Position numbers and translations under genes: made by a program. Below are positions 54,136-61,606 of a stretch of DNA of 64,000 bases, one piece after another (position 1 is the stretch's first letter; each line of letters begins with the position of its first letter). The stretch comes from Gleimia hominis (GTDB lineage: Bacteria > Actinomycetota > Actinomycetes > Actinomycetales > Actinomycetaceae). The stretch spans positions 434,001-498,000 of the forward strand of contig NZ_JASXSX010000001.1 in NCBI RefSeq assembly GCF_032085515.1, given 5' to 3'. A model generated the notes under the pieces. The model was given only the letters and a program-made list of their open reading frames with translations, was not told the DNA's origin and searched no databases.

Positions 54136-54510
54136 ATGGCACGCAAACTATCGTTCATACTCGGAGCTGGCATCGGATACGTGCTCGGCACCCGCGCCGG
54201 TAGGTCCCGGTACGAAGCAATTAAACGACACGCTTCTAAACTGCGTAACTCACCAACGTTGGCGAAACCGATCGATAACGCGTCCGAGAAAGTGTCGGAA
54301 GCCCTGCGGCGCGGTGGGCAGGCCGCTACCGACAAGATCGTGTCCGTAGTTAAAGAACGCGTATTCGGCGTAGCTTCGGAACCGAAACCGGAATACGTGG
54401 ACGTAGACGTCGTGGAGGTCACGGAAGAACCACCTGCCGGTTCCGTTAAAACACCTGGTTTCGAAAACTCTGAAGGTTTTGAAAGCTCTGAAGGTTTCGA
54501 AGGAAAATAA
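54136..54510 (+). CDS. YtxH-like small envelope-associated protein
   Basis: 124 residues from ATG 54136 behind GGAGGGA. The N terminus KLSFILGAGIGYVLGTRAGRSRYEAIKRHASKLRNSP is a glycine-rich membrane helix followed by a basic amphipathic stretch, typical of actinobacterial YtxH-like proteins. The tail is acidic and ends in GFENSEGFESSEGFEGK, a short tandem repeat. It lies 5 bp before the rubrerythrin-VIT gene and is likely co-transcribed. Function unknown; stress/envelope association is typical for the family. Confidence 0.75.
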   Translation: MARKLSFILGAGIGYVLGTRAGRSRYEAIKRHASKLRNSPTLAKPIDNASEKVSEALRRGGQAATDKIVSVVKERVFGVASEPKPEYVDVDVVEVTEEPPAGSVKTPGFENSEGFESSEGFEGK

Positions 54511-54515
54511 CGCCT

Positions 54516-55658
54516 GTGACCCCTCAGCCTAACGCCCCGGCTCCCACCCGGGAGCAGATCCGCCGGTGGCGCCGCTACGTTGCTGACGAGCGGATGGAAG
54601 CGCAGACCTACCGGTACCTCGCGAAAAAACGCGATGGGGAAGAACGTGAAATCTTACTGCAACTAGCTGCGGCGGAATGCCGCCACGAACAATACTGGGT
54701 GCAGCGGTTAGGTAAGTACGCGAAGCCGGATCCGAAACCGTCCCCGGGTTCGTGGCTGCTGTCGAAGCTGGCGCGCATGTTCGGCACCCTGTTCGTGCTG
54801 GCCCTAGCGCAGCGAAGTGAAGGCCGGTCTAACTACGATGCGGACGATGATGCGAGCGCGCAAATCGCGGCGGATGAGCATATTCACGGGGAAGTGGTGC
54901 GGGGCCTGGCGGAGCGTTCGCGCGAACGGTTGTCGGGCACGTTCCGTGCCGCAGTGTTTGGGGCAAATGACGGGCTGGTGTCTAACTTGGCTTTGATCGC
55001 GGGGATTGCCGCTACGGGTACGACGCAGTCCATGGTGATTGCCGCGGGGTTCGCGGGCTTGCTTGCCGGAGCGCTGTCGATGGCTGCGGGCGAGTACATT
55101 TCGGTCACTTCCCAGCGCGAACTTCTGGAGGCCAGTAGTCCCAGTGAGGATATGCGCGAGGCCGTGGCGAAACTCGACGTGCATGCGAACGAACTGGAGT
55201 TGGTGTTTCGCGCCCGCGGTGATTCTGAGCAGGAGTCGCGCGACCACGCCCGCACTATTCTGGCGGCAATTAACCGCCCCGCAACCGAACTGACAACCGG
55301 TTCGATTGTTACTAACCACGCGATGCTCAGTGCTAAGCAGCGGGCGAAACTGCGTGAGGATGGCCAGCAGTTCGTGGAGATTGGTTCGGGTATTCGCGCG
55401 GGCTTGTCTTCGTTCCTGTTTTTCGCAACCGGCGCGTTTTTGCCGTTGCTTCCGTTCATGTTCGGGTTGTCGAGCTACGTGGCGCTTGGGGTGTCCGTGG
55501 TGATTGTGGGGGCGGCCCTGATGTGTACCGGTGGGGTGACGGGCGTGCTGTCGGGTAAGTCCCCGCTTCCGCGTGCGTTGCGGCAGTTGGCAATCGGTTA
55601 CGGTGCTACGTTAGTTACGTACTTGCTGGGGTTGGCTTTTGGCGCCTCTGGCGTGTAG
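54516..55658 (+). CDS. Rubrerythrin/VIT1-CCC1 fusion iron-manganese transporter
   Basis: 380 residues, GTG start at 54516. The N-terminal ferritin-like half has RYVADERMEAQTYRYLA, LQLAAAECRHEQYWVQRLG and AADEHIHGEVVRG, whose Glu/His residues form a di-iron-type site. The C-terminal VIT1/CCC1 domain has GTFRAAVFGANDGLVSNLALIAGIAA, GLLAGALSMAAGEYISVTSQREL and helices to the end. Members move Fe2+ or Mn2+ across the membrane using a proton gradient; the ferritin part may oxidise or sense iron. Co-transcribed with the YtxH-like gene. No iron box seen upstream here. Confidence 0.9.
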   Translation: MTPQPNAPAPTREQIRRWRRYVADERMEAQTYRYLAKKRDGEEREILLQLAAAECRHEQYWVQRLGKYAKPDPKPSPGSWLLSKLARMFGTLFVLALAQRSEGRSNYDADDDASAQIAADEHIHGEVVRGLAERSRERLSGTFRAAVFGANDGLVSNLALIAGIAATGTTQSMVIAAGFAGLLAGALSMAAGEYISVTSQRELLEASSPSEDMREAVAKLDVHANELELVFRARGDSEQESRDHARTILAAINRPATELTTGSIVTNHAMLSAKQRAKLREDGQQFVEIGSGIRAGLSSFLFFATGAFLPLLPFMFGLSSYVALGVSVVIVGAALMCTGGVTGVLSGKSPLPRALRQLAIGYGATLVTYLLGLAFGASGV

Positions 55659-55687
55659 GTTTTTGCCTTGATTTTTCAGGAGGGCCG

Positions 55688-56497
55688 ATGGGGCTGTTAC
55701 AGGAACTGAACGACGCCATCCCCGACCTGTTTCGCGCAATCGACCTGACGGGCGTGTTTTTGAACGGGATTCTGGGTGGGCGGCTCGCCCGGCAGAAGGG
55801 GTTCGACCCGGTGGGTTACGCGGTGTTGGCGTTAATGTCCGCTATGGGTGGGGGCATTATTCGTGACGTGATGCTGTCGGCTGGCCCACCGATAGCGTTG
55901 ACGGACCCGTACTACATTATTGTGGCGATTTTGGGGGCGTTGACGGCGCTGCTTTGGAAGTTGGATTCGCGGCCTTCGCGGGTGCTGATTGTGATTGCCG
56001 ATGGCACTGTGCTTGGCACGTGGGCGGCGACGGGAGCAATGAAAACCCTGGCCCTTGGGTTTGGGATAATGCCTGCGATTTTGATGGGGATGACCACCGC
56101 GGTTGGGGGTGGGATGATCCGCGACATTTCTGCAGGCAACGTCCCAATGGTGTTTGGTGGGAACGAGCTGTATGCCACGCCCGCTGCGGTTAGTTCGGTG
56201 ATTATGGTGGGGTTTTTCCACGCGGATCTTGCGATGATGGGGATGCTGGTGGCCACCGTGGTTGGGTCCGCGTTTACGTGTTTAGCGAACTGGCGTAGCT
56301 GGAAGCTACCGGCGTCACCAGATTGGACGTTGACGATCACGTCTGAGCAGTTGCGGCGCCTGTTGAAACCCCGTCGCAGTCGCCCGCGAGCGCCGCAGGG
56401 TAAGGTGCGGGTGAAGCGGAACCGAACTGCTGCAGCCCCTACTGTGGAAGTTGTGTTTGAGGAAGAAAAACCCGCCGACCCACCTGAGGAGGCTTAA
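55688..56497 (+). CDS. TRIC/UPF0126-family membrane channel
   Basis: 269 residues behind AGGAGGG. About seven hydrophobic segments appear in two repeats: FLNGILGGRLARQKGFDPVGYAVLALMSAMGGGIIRDVML and a second half with MGMTTAVGGGMIRDISAGNVPMV. The paired GGG-(I/M)IRD motifs are diagnostic of the family (trimeric cation channels; some members transport glycine). The C-terminal tail (RRSRPRAPQGKVRVKRNR...EEEKPADPP) is charged and extra. Physiological ion or solute not known. Confidence 0.87.
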   Translation: MGLLQELNDAIPDLFRAIDLTGVFLNGILGGRLARQKGFDPVGYAVLALMSAMGGGIIRDVMLSAGPPIALTDPYYIIVAILGALTALLWKLDSRPSRVLIVIADGTVLGTWAATGAMKTLALGFGIMPAILMGMTTAVGGGMIRDISAGNVPMVFGGNELYATPAAVSSVIMVGFFHADLAMMGMLVATVVGSAFTCLANWRSWKLPASPDWTLTITSEQLRRLLKPRRSRPRAPQGKVRVKRNRTAAAPTVEVVFEEEKPADPPEEA

Positions 56498-56524
56498 TGT
56501 GTGGTGAGGAGTTTTAATGTGTGG
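56494..56524 (+). repeat. 20-bp-step duplication of the SRAP start region
   Basis: TTAATGTGTGG occurs at 56494-56504 and 56514-56524. The second is the true gene start (ATG 56517, MCGR); the first gives a six-codon ORF MCGEEF-stop that overlaps the previous gene's TAA and has its own GAGGAGG. Confidence 0.85.
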
Positions 56525-57446
56525 CCGGTACGCCCTGTGGGATGAAGAGGAGAACCTGGTTCCACTGTTTAACGTGGACCGCGTGTTCGCTCCCGTGCAA
56601 CCAACGTGGAATGCGGCTCCGTCACAGCTGCTGCCCGTAGTGTTTGAACGCCTCATTGAACCGGAGGCATCGAACCCGCACTCAGGGGAGCCTGATGTGC
56701 AGGTCAGAGTGGCGGCATCGAAACCGGGCTTAAGCGGGTCGAAGTCGCAGGTGGGGCCAGAGGCATCGAAACCGCGGTCGGACGCGGCGAAGACGCAGCC
56801 GGACGGGTTTGTGGAGCGGCGGTTGCAGCCGCTGCAGTGGGGCCTGGTGCCGTCGTGGGCGCGCGACGCCCGCCGTCCCATGATTAATGCGCGCAGTGAA
56901 ACGGCGTTGCAAAAACCCTCATTTAAAGCTTCTATGCGGCGGCAACGCTGCCTGGTGCCAGCCAACGGCTATTTCGAATGGCAAACCACGCCCGAGGGTA
57001 AGCAACCATTTTTCTTAACTAAACCTCCCGCCGGCCCAAACCCGACTGACCCCCATGCGGACCCGGACGTGTGCGCGCAAACCGGGCGAGCGCCTCAGGC
57101 GGCAGAAGCAAGTGCTGCAAACCCGGCTGAAGTGGCGGCGTCAGATCCGGTGATGGGATTCGCGGGGATTTACGATGCGTGGCAGGGGCCGGATGGGTGG
57201 TTGCGTACGTTCGCGATTCTTACGCGGGCGGCGCCGGATGCGCTGGGCCATATTCACGACCGTTCCCCCGTGGTGGTGCCGCCAGATTTGTGGGATGAGT
57301 GGTTGTGCCCCACCATTGACACCGACGCGGAGGTTGCTGCGCTTTTGGATGCGATACCCGCGCCGAACCTCATGCCCAGAGCTGTGTCGAAAGCCGTGGG
57401 GAACGTGGCGAATAACAACCCGTCCCTAGTGCAGAGTCTGGACTGA
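56517..57446 (+). CDS. SRAP/HMCES-type abasic-site DNA-protein crosslink protein
   Basis: 309 residues. Mature Cys2 in MCGRYAL is the residue that bonds to abasic sites in single-stranded DNA. Family landmarks are QPTWNAAPSQLLPVV, LVPSWARDARRPMINARSETA, RCLVPANGYFEWQ (catalytic Glu) and LGHIHDRSPVVVP (His). Two low-complexity inserts (about residues 50-98 and 160-205) with repeated EASKP/AASKP units lengthen it relative to the ~225-residue E. coli YedK. Role: protection of abasic ssDNA during replication, in the cytosol. Confidence 0.93.
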   Translation: MCGRYALWDEEENLVPLFNVDRVFAPVQPTWNAAPSQLLPVVFERLIEPEASNPHSGEPDVQVRVAASKPGLSGSKSQVGPEASKPRSDAAKTQPDGFVERRLQPLQWGLVPSWARDARRPMINARSETALQKPSFKASMRRQRCLVPANGYFEWQTTPEGKQPFFLTKPPAGPNPTDPHADPDVCAQTGRAPQAAEASAANPAEVAASDPVMGFAGIYDAWQGPDGWLRTFAILTRAAPDALGHIHDRSPVVVPPDLWDEWLCPTIDTDAEVAALLDAIPAPNLMPRAVSKAVGNVANNNPSLVQSLD

Positions 57447-57504
57447 GCTGACAAAACAGGTTTTTTGGCCACCCAGGTTGTGGATAATCCTGAGGGCGCG
57501 CTAA

Positions 57505-58215
57505 GTGTGGCACCCTGTAGGGGTGAGGAAAATACGGGTAGCGGACTGGGGCGTAATCATCCTGATCAGCATGATCGGCCTAGCGCTAGTGCTCTACCTG
57601 TCCAGCGGGACGCTCGGGAAGTTCTTCGGTCGCGCCAAGCTGGAGGACATCCCGTATTCCCAGGCCCGCAACTACGTTGCCCAACTCCAAGTTAGAGGAA
57701 AACAGCACACTCCCAAATACGCGCGCGCAGCATACGGACAGGCATGGGCGGACGTGGACCGCAACGGCTGCGACACGCGCAACGACATCCTAGGGCGGGA
57801 CATGACGGCGGTGCGTTTTAAAAACGGGAACTGCAAGGTCGCCTCCGGGGAATTAAACGATCCGTATACCGGCAAGAAGATTCATTTTAAACGCGGGGCC
57901 GAAACCTCCCCGGCAGTGCAAATAGATCACGTGGTGGCGCTTGCGGACGCGTGGCGGTCCGGCGCGTGGCAGTGGGATTTGAATAAACGTGAACAGTTCG
58001 CGAACGACCCAATGAACCTGCTGGCAGTAGATGGGCCAGCGAACCAAGATAAAGGCAGTAAATCGGCAGACCAGTGGCTGCCCCCAAATGAGGACTACCA
58101 GTGCGCGTACGTGGCGCGACAAGCCAAGGTTAAAGCCCGGTGGGTGCTCACGGTTACAACCCAAGAAAAACAAGCGATCATCAACACGCTCGCCCACTGC
58201 CCGGCGATGGACTAA
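57505..58215 (+). CDS. Membrane-anchored HNH-type endonuclease (DUF1524-like)
   Basis: 236 residues from GTG 57505, eight bases after GAGGG; GTG 57523 is an alternative. One N-terminal helix (WGVIILISMIGLALVLYLS) places the domain outside. ARAAYGQAWADVDRNGCDTRNDIL, GKKIHFKRGAETSPAVQIDHVVALADAWRSGAWQW and NDPMNLLAVDGPANQDKGSKSADQWLPP match secreted actinobacterial HNH/DUF1524 nucleases, with the His in DHVVAL as catalytic base. It may degrade extracellular DNA for nutrition, though the biological role is not shown. Confidence 0.85.
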   Translation: MWHPVGVRKIRVADWGVIILISMIGLALVLYLSSGTLGKFFGRAKLEDIPYSQARNYVAQLQVRGKQHTPKYARAAYGQAWADVDRNGCDTRNDILGRDMTAVRFKNGNCKVASGELNDPYTGKKIHFKRGAETSPAVQIDHVVALADAWRSGAWQWDLNKREQFANDPMNLLAVDGPANQDKGSKSADQWLPPNEDYQCAYVARQAKVKARWVLTVTTQEKQAIINTLAHCPAMD

Positions 58216-58260
58216 GCCCACTACCCGCCAACGGGCTTAACTCACTACCCGCAAACGGAC
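58213..58260 (+). repeat. 24-bp tandem repeat x2 beginning at a stop codon
   Basis: Units 58213-58236 and 58237-58260 share TAA/TTAA...CACTACCCGC(C/A)AACGG. The first unit starts exactly with the nuclease TAA stop. Confidence 0.85.
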
Positions 58261-58335
58261 TGATTGCGCGGCACTTAAGCGTGCAATTGGGCAGGGATGT
58301 GCGCAGGTGCAACGTGAAGAGACTAGACTGTGGGC

Positions 58336-59820
58336 ATGAATTCCTCATCCTCGTCACCACGGTGGTCTGCCCGCTCGTCGTCCTCGTTGGAAGGCCAGGC
58401 TAAAGAGAAGTCTGATGACACTGCTCTTGCAGTCCCTCAAGAATCTACGTTTGACGACCAGCCGAAACCGGTTGTGAAAATTTCAACGCACTACCTGCGG
58501 CCCGACCAGTACCCCAAGTACCGCTATGACAAGCGGGTTAAGGGAACTAAGCGGGCGTGGTCGTTGTACGAGGTGTTGGATACCGCGTTCATTATTTTGG
58601 CGGCCGTGCAGGCGGGGATTTTGGCGGCGTTCCTGATTCGTGCGTCGTTCCGACTGTCGTGGACAGCGATTCTGGCGGCCATCTTGCTGTGGGGAGTGCT
58701 CACGTTTTTGCTGCTCCCGCGCCTGCACCAAGTGTTTTCGCTAGTGTACGTGCCGGATTATTTTATTGGCCGCACTAAAACCCGCGATGGGTTGCTGGGT
58801 GACCCGGTGAACTTGGCGTTCAAAGGTACTGCGGATGATATTCACACGGCCATGCGCCGCGCTGGCTGGAGTTTAGCGGACCCAGTTAACCTGCGTTCCT
58901 CGTGGAAAATCGTGATTTCTTCCGTGTTCAAACGCTCCTACCCGCAAGCCCCGGTGTCCGACTTGTACGTGTTCGGTAAACCCCAAGAGTTCGCCTACCA
59001 GCAAGAAGTGGAAGGCAATGCGAACCAGCGTCACCACGTGCGGTTTTGGCAAGTACCGAAAGGCTGGTTACTTCCCGGTGGTCACCACGCGCACTGGCTT
59101 GCCGCAGGGACTTACGACAAGTCGGTTGGCCTGTCGATTTTCACACTGCAGGTGACGCACAAGATTGATGAAAACACGGATTTAGAACGCGACTACGTGG
59201 TGCGGGGTTTGTTGCATTCCAATGAGGAAGTGGATGTGTCCGTGATTGAGGACTTCTCCACCGCTTACCACCACCGCAACGGTGGGGGCGACCGGATCCG
59301 CACGGACGGTAACTTACCAGTTGTGAACTGCGAAGACGTGGTCGATGAGGAAGCGCCGGACTATCAGCCAGAACACCGGTCTTTACTCAGCCGCGTGGGG
59401 GACCACCACCTGCCCCCAGCTTCGTTGATCGCAGCGGGTGTGTTAGCACTGGTGCATTTAGCGTTCGTGGTGAGCATGGGTTGGAGTTTGCACGGCATTG
59501 TGGACGTGGATCCGGGTTTGCTGCGCCGCATATTCGTGATCGGGGGGATTGCTTACGCGGTTATCCAGATTCTTCTGTGGGTGCTGGTGCTGAAACATTT
59601 CCAGTGGGCCCGGTTAGCGTTCACCGCCATGTTCTTGCTTGAGGCGGGCCTACAGTTATCGCAATTATGGCTAGATCCGACGCCAAGTGTTACGAATTTG
59701 ACGGCGGCGGCGCTCGCGGCCCTGGTGGTGATGATTATGTCTGGTTCGGATACGCGTAAGTGGGCGCACCGCGGTGGGCAAGACCGCACCGTCTACTTCA
59801 ACGTGCCCGGCGCCGCCTAA
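58336..59820 (+). CDS. LssY C-terminal-domain membrane protein
   Basis: 494 residues from ATG 58336 (GTG 58330 adds two). A Ser-rich head precedes two helices (VLDTAFIILAAVQAGILAAFLI and WTAILAAILLWGVLTFLLL). A soluble LssY_C domain follows: GDPVNLAFKGTADDIHTAMRRAGWSLADPV, YPQAPVSDLYVFGKPQEFAYQQEV, RHHVRFWQ and HWLAAGTYDKSVGLSIFTLQVTHKID. Three or four C-terminal helices follow. The domain occurs beside PAP2 phosphatases in other bacteria; here it stands alone. Function unknown, probably lipid- or envelope-related. Confidence 0.8.
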   Translation: MNSSSSSPRWSARSSSSLEGQAKEKSDDTALAVPQESTFDDQPKPVVKISTHYLRPDQYPKYRYDKRVKGTKRAWSLYEVLDTAFIILAAVQAGILAAFLIRASFRLSWTAILAAILLWGVLTFLLLPRLHQVFSLVYVPDYFIGRTKTRDGLLGDPVNLAFKGTADDIHTAMRRAGWSLADPVNLRSSWKIVISSVFKRSYPQAPVSDLYVFGKPQEFAYQQEVEGNANQRHHVRFWQVPKGWLLPGGHHAHWLAAGTYDKSVGLSIFTLQVTHKIDENTDLERDYVVRGLLHSNEEVDVSVIEDFSTAYHHRNGGGDRIRTDGNLPVVNCEDVVDEEAPDYQPEHRSLLSRVGDHHLPPASLIAAGVLALVHLAFVVSMGWSLHGIVDVDPGLLRRIFVIGGIAYAVIQILLWVLVLKHFQWARLAFTAMFLLEAGLQLSQLWLDPTPSVTNLTAAALAALVVMIMSGSDTRKWAHRGGQDRTVYFNVPGAA

Positions 59821-59821
59821 C

Positions 59822-59911
59822 GTCAGCTGGGGTAGCTCGCGCCGCGTAGTGGCTGCGCCGGGGAATGTCAGCTGGGGTAGCTCGCGCCGCGTAGTGGCTG
59901 CGTTGGGGAAT
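59822..59911 (+). repeat. 45-bp tandem repeat x2, nearly perfect
   Basis: 59822-59866 and 59867-59911 differ at two positions (GCGCCGGGG versus GCGTTGGGG). They start two bases after the LssY_C gene stop and fill the convergent spacer. The near identity suggests a recent duplication. Confidence 0.95.
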
Positions 59912-59954
59912 GCCATCGGGCGTAATCGCCGTTTCGCGACTACTTTGCGCAACC

Positions 59955-61286
59955 TTAGTTAGCGTGCTTTCGTTCGCGTTGCTGGTTCACGAAGTGCTGG
60001 TTTACGAAGTGCTGGTTTGCGCGCAGTTGCTGCAGTAGGTCGTAGCCGTCTGGACCAACGAAAACTGGGGTGGTGAGCCCATCCAGTACTCGTTCGGGGG
60101 CGGCGACACTGCCGTGAGACAGCACTTGCTGCGTTGGCGTTAGAGTGCGGATGAGGATCGCGGCAACTCGGTGAGGGTAGTCCCGCGCGAACTTGGAGTA
60201 GATGAGAGGGTCGTGCTGCCCATCGTCGCCAACGAGAACCCACCGCACCCACGGCAGCAGGTTCGTTAAAAACTCCAGTTCCCGCCGCTTGTGTTTAGGC
60301 CCAGACCGGAACCACCCGGTTTGCGACGGACCCCAGTCTGACAGCAGGGGCGTGCCCGTTGGGAACCCGGTGCGCGACAGGAACCGTCGCAGCCCGGGCG
60401 CCACGTTCCACGCGCCCGTAGAAATATAGGCAACCGGGGCGTGGTTCGGCACCCGGCCACCCGCCCTAGAGCTGTCCGCCTGTGCGCCACGAGCTTCTGA
60501 AGTGCTGGGGGAAGTACCTATTGTGCGGGTCACGCGTTGAAGTAAGTACGACATTCCTGGTACCGCTTGGCGCGAAGACACGTAGAGGAAGAACGCGTTC
60601 TTCGCGGCGATCAATGGGCGGGGTAGCCACGAGATCATCACGGTGTCGTCCACGTCTGAAACCACGCCGAACAACTCATCGGTTCCCACAATCCGCACGG
60701 GCACAGAAGCCGGCCGGGACGTGCGCACCCGCAGTTTTTGAGCACCCTGCCGCCGCTTGTTTATGTCCGCTTGGCTTGAAGTCGTGGAACCGTACTTTCC
60801 GCCGAGCAGGCTCTTCGGGTCAGCAGCTGCCACAGTAGCCATATGCCAACCGGGCGCAAGCCCATGCCCACTGATCGTGACATCAACGTACCCACCTCGA
60901 TCTGCATAAACCAGTTGCCGCTGCTTCCCAACCGTCACCACCACGGGTTGGAACGGGATCTGCGCGTCCATAAACTGGCGCCACCCTCGTTCACCGCGTT
61001 CGCGCCCACCTTGGCCAAACGCCTCGCGCATCAAATCTGAATCACTAAGGTGCGCGAACTCCGGGCGGTCTTGCCAACCTGTGAGTTTTGACTGCTGAAC
61101 CCACGCCTCAAACTTTTCTTCGAACGGAGTGGGGGACATCAATGCCCGCGCTAAAACACGCACCCGGTCGGGTGAACCAATTCCCCCGTACCCAATCATT
61201 TCTGCACGCCAACCAGCGCCCTTAAGCAGGTTAGCGAGGGCCTTGTTGAAATGATTCCCGAACGTCGTCACGGCTTCTAGCAGCAC
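59955..61286 (-). CDS. App1-like phosphatidate phosphatase (DUF2183)
   Basis: 443 residues. The HAD-type catalytic motif GVVSDVDDTVMISWLPRP (DxDxT) lies near residue 210-227. FPTGTPLLSDWGPSQTGWFRSG, KHKRRELEFL and WVLVGDDGQHDPLIYSKFA supply later HAD motifs of the DUF2183/App1 catalytic domain. The N terminus has the family's cytoskeletal-like region with GYGGIGSPDRVRVLARAL. The C terminus ends in NQHFVNQHFVNQQ, coded by a 15-bp tandem repeat (59981-60010). Expected reaction: dephosphorylation of phosphatidic acid. Bacterial roles are little studied. Confidence 0.87.
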   Translation of the reverse strand: MLLEAVTTFGNHFNKALANLLKGAGWRAEMIGYGGIGSPDRVRVLARALMSPTPFEEKFEAWVQQSKLTGWQDRPEFAHLSDSDLMREAFGQGGRERGERGWRQFMDAQIPFQPVVVTVGKQRQLVYADRGGYVDVTISGHGLAPGWHMATVAAADPKSLLGGKYGSTTSSQADINKRRQGAQKLRVRTSRPASVPVRIVGTDELFGVVSDVDDTVMISWLPRPLIAAKNAFFLYVSSRQAVPGMSYLLQRVTRTIGTSPSTSEARGAQADSSRAGGRVPNHAPVAYISTGAWNVAPGLRRFLSRTGFPTGTPLLSDWGPSQTGWFRSGPKHKRRELEFLTNLLPWVRWVLVGDDGQHDPLIYSKFARDYPHRVAAILIRTLTPTQQVLSHGSVAAPERVLDGLTTPVFVGPDGYDLLQQLRANQHFVNQHFVNQQRERKHAN

Positions 61287-61311
61287 ACCACCAGTCTACC
61301 GGCAAGCAAGA

Positions 61312-61349
61312 GCAGTCCACACGCACGTAAGCAGTCCACACGCATGTAA
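61312..61349. repeat. 19-bp tandem repeat x2
   Basis: GCAGTCCACACGCACGTAA (61312-61330) and GCAGTCCACACGCATGTAA (61331-61349) differ at one base. They lie in the divergent spacer just upstream of the phosphatase gene. Confidence 0.9.
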
Positions 61350-61606
61350 AGGGTGGGAAAATCGGAAAACAAATTTAATATGATGTATTCAGAAAATATA
61401 AATCTATACCTTAAGGGAAAAGTTTATAATAAATTCAGCATTTACTAAAATTTAAGTGTTATCGAGCACAATAAGGGCCTAAAAACTAGATCTTTTACCA
61501 CCTAGACCAATAGCCTGAAACGTGGTTCGTTAAATAACGCGAGATAAGAAATCGCGAGATTGCAATCAAAAACTTGAAGTCTAGAACACGGAAGAAGAGG
61601 GTGTAG
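61350..61606. other. AT-rich regulatory spacer before proV
   Basis: With the repeats before it, this makes a 320-bp divergent spacer. It is markedly AT-rich (for instance AAATATAAATCTATACC) and presumably carries the osmoregulated promoter. An inverted repeat CGCGA-9 nt-TCGCG lies at 61538-61556, with CGCGAGAT repeated directly at 61538 and 61553. No gene or riboswitch recognised. Confidence 0.45.

Noticed and set aside
36682..61349. Spacer repeats as REP/BIME-like dispersed elements
   Set aside because: Each array has a different unit sequence and length, so they are not members of one family.
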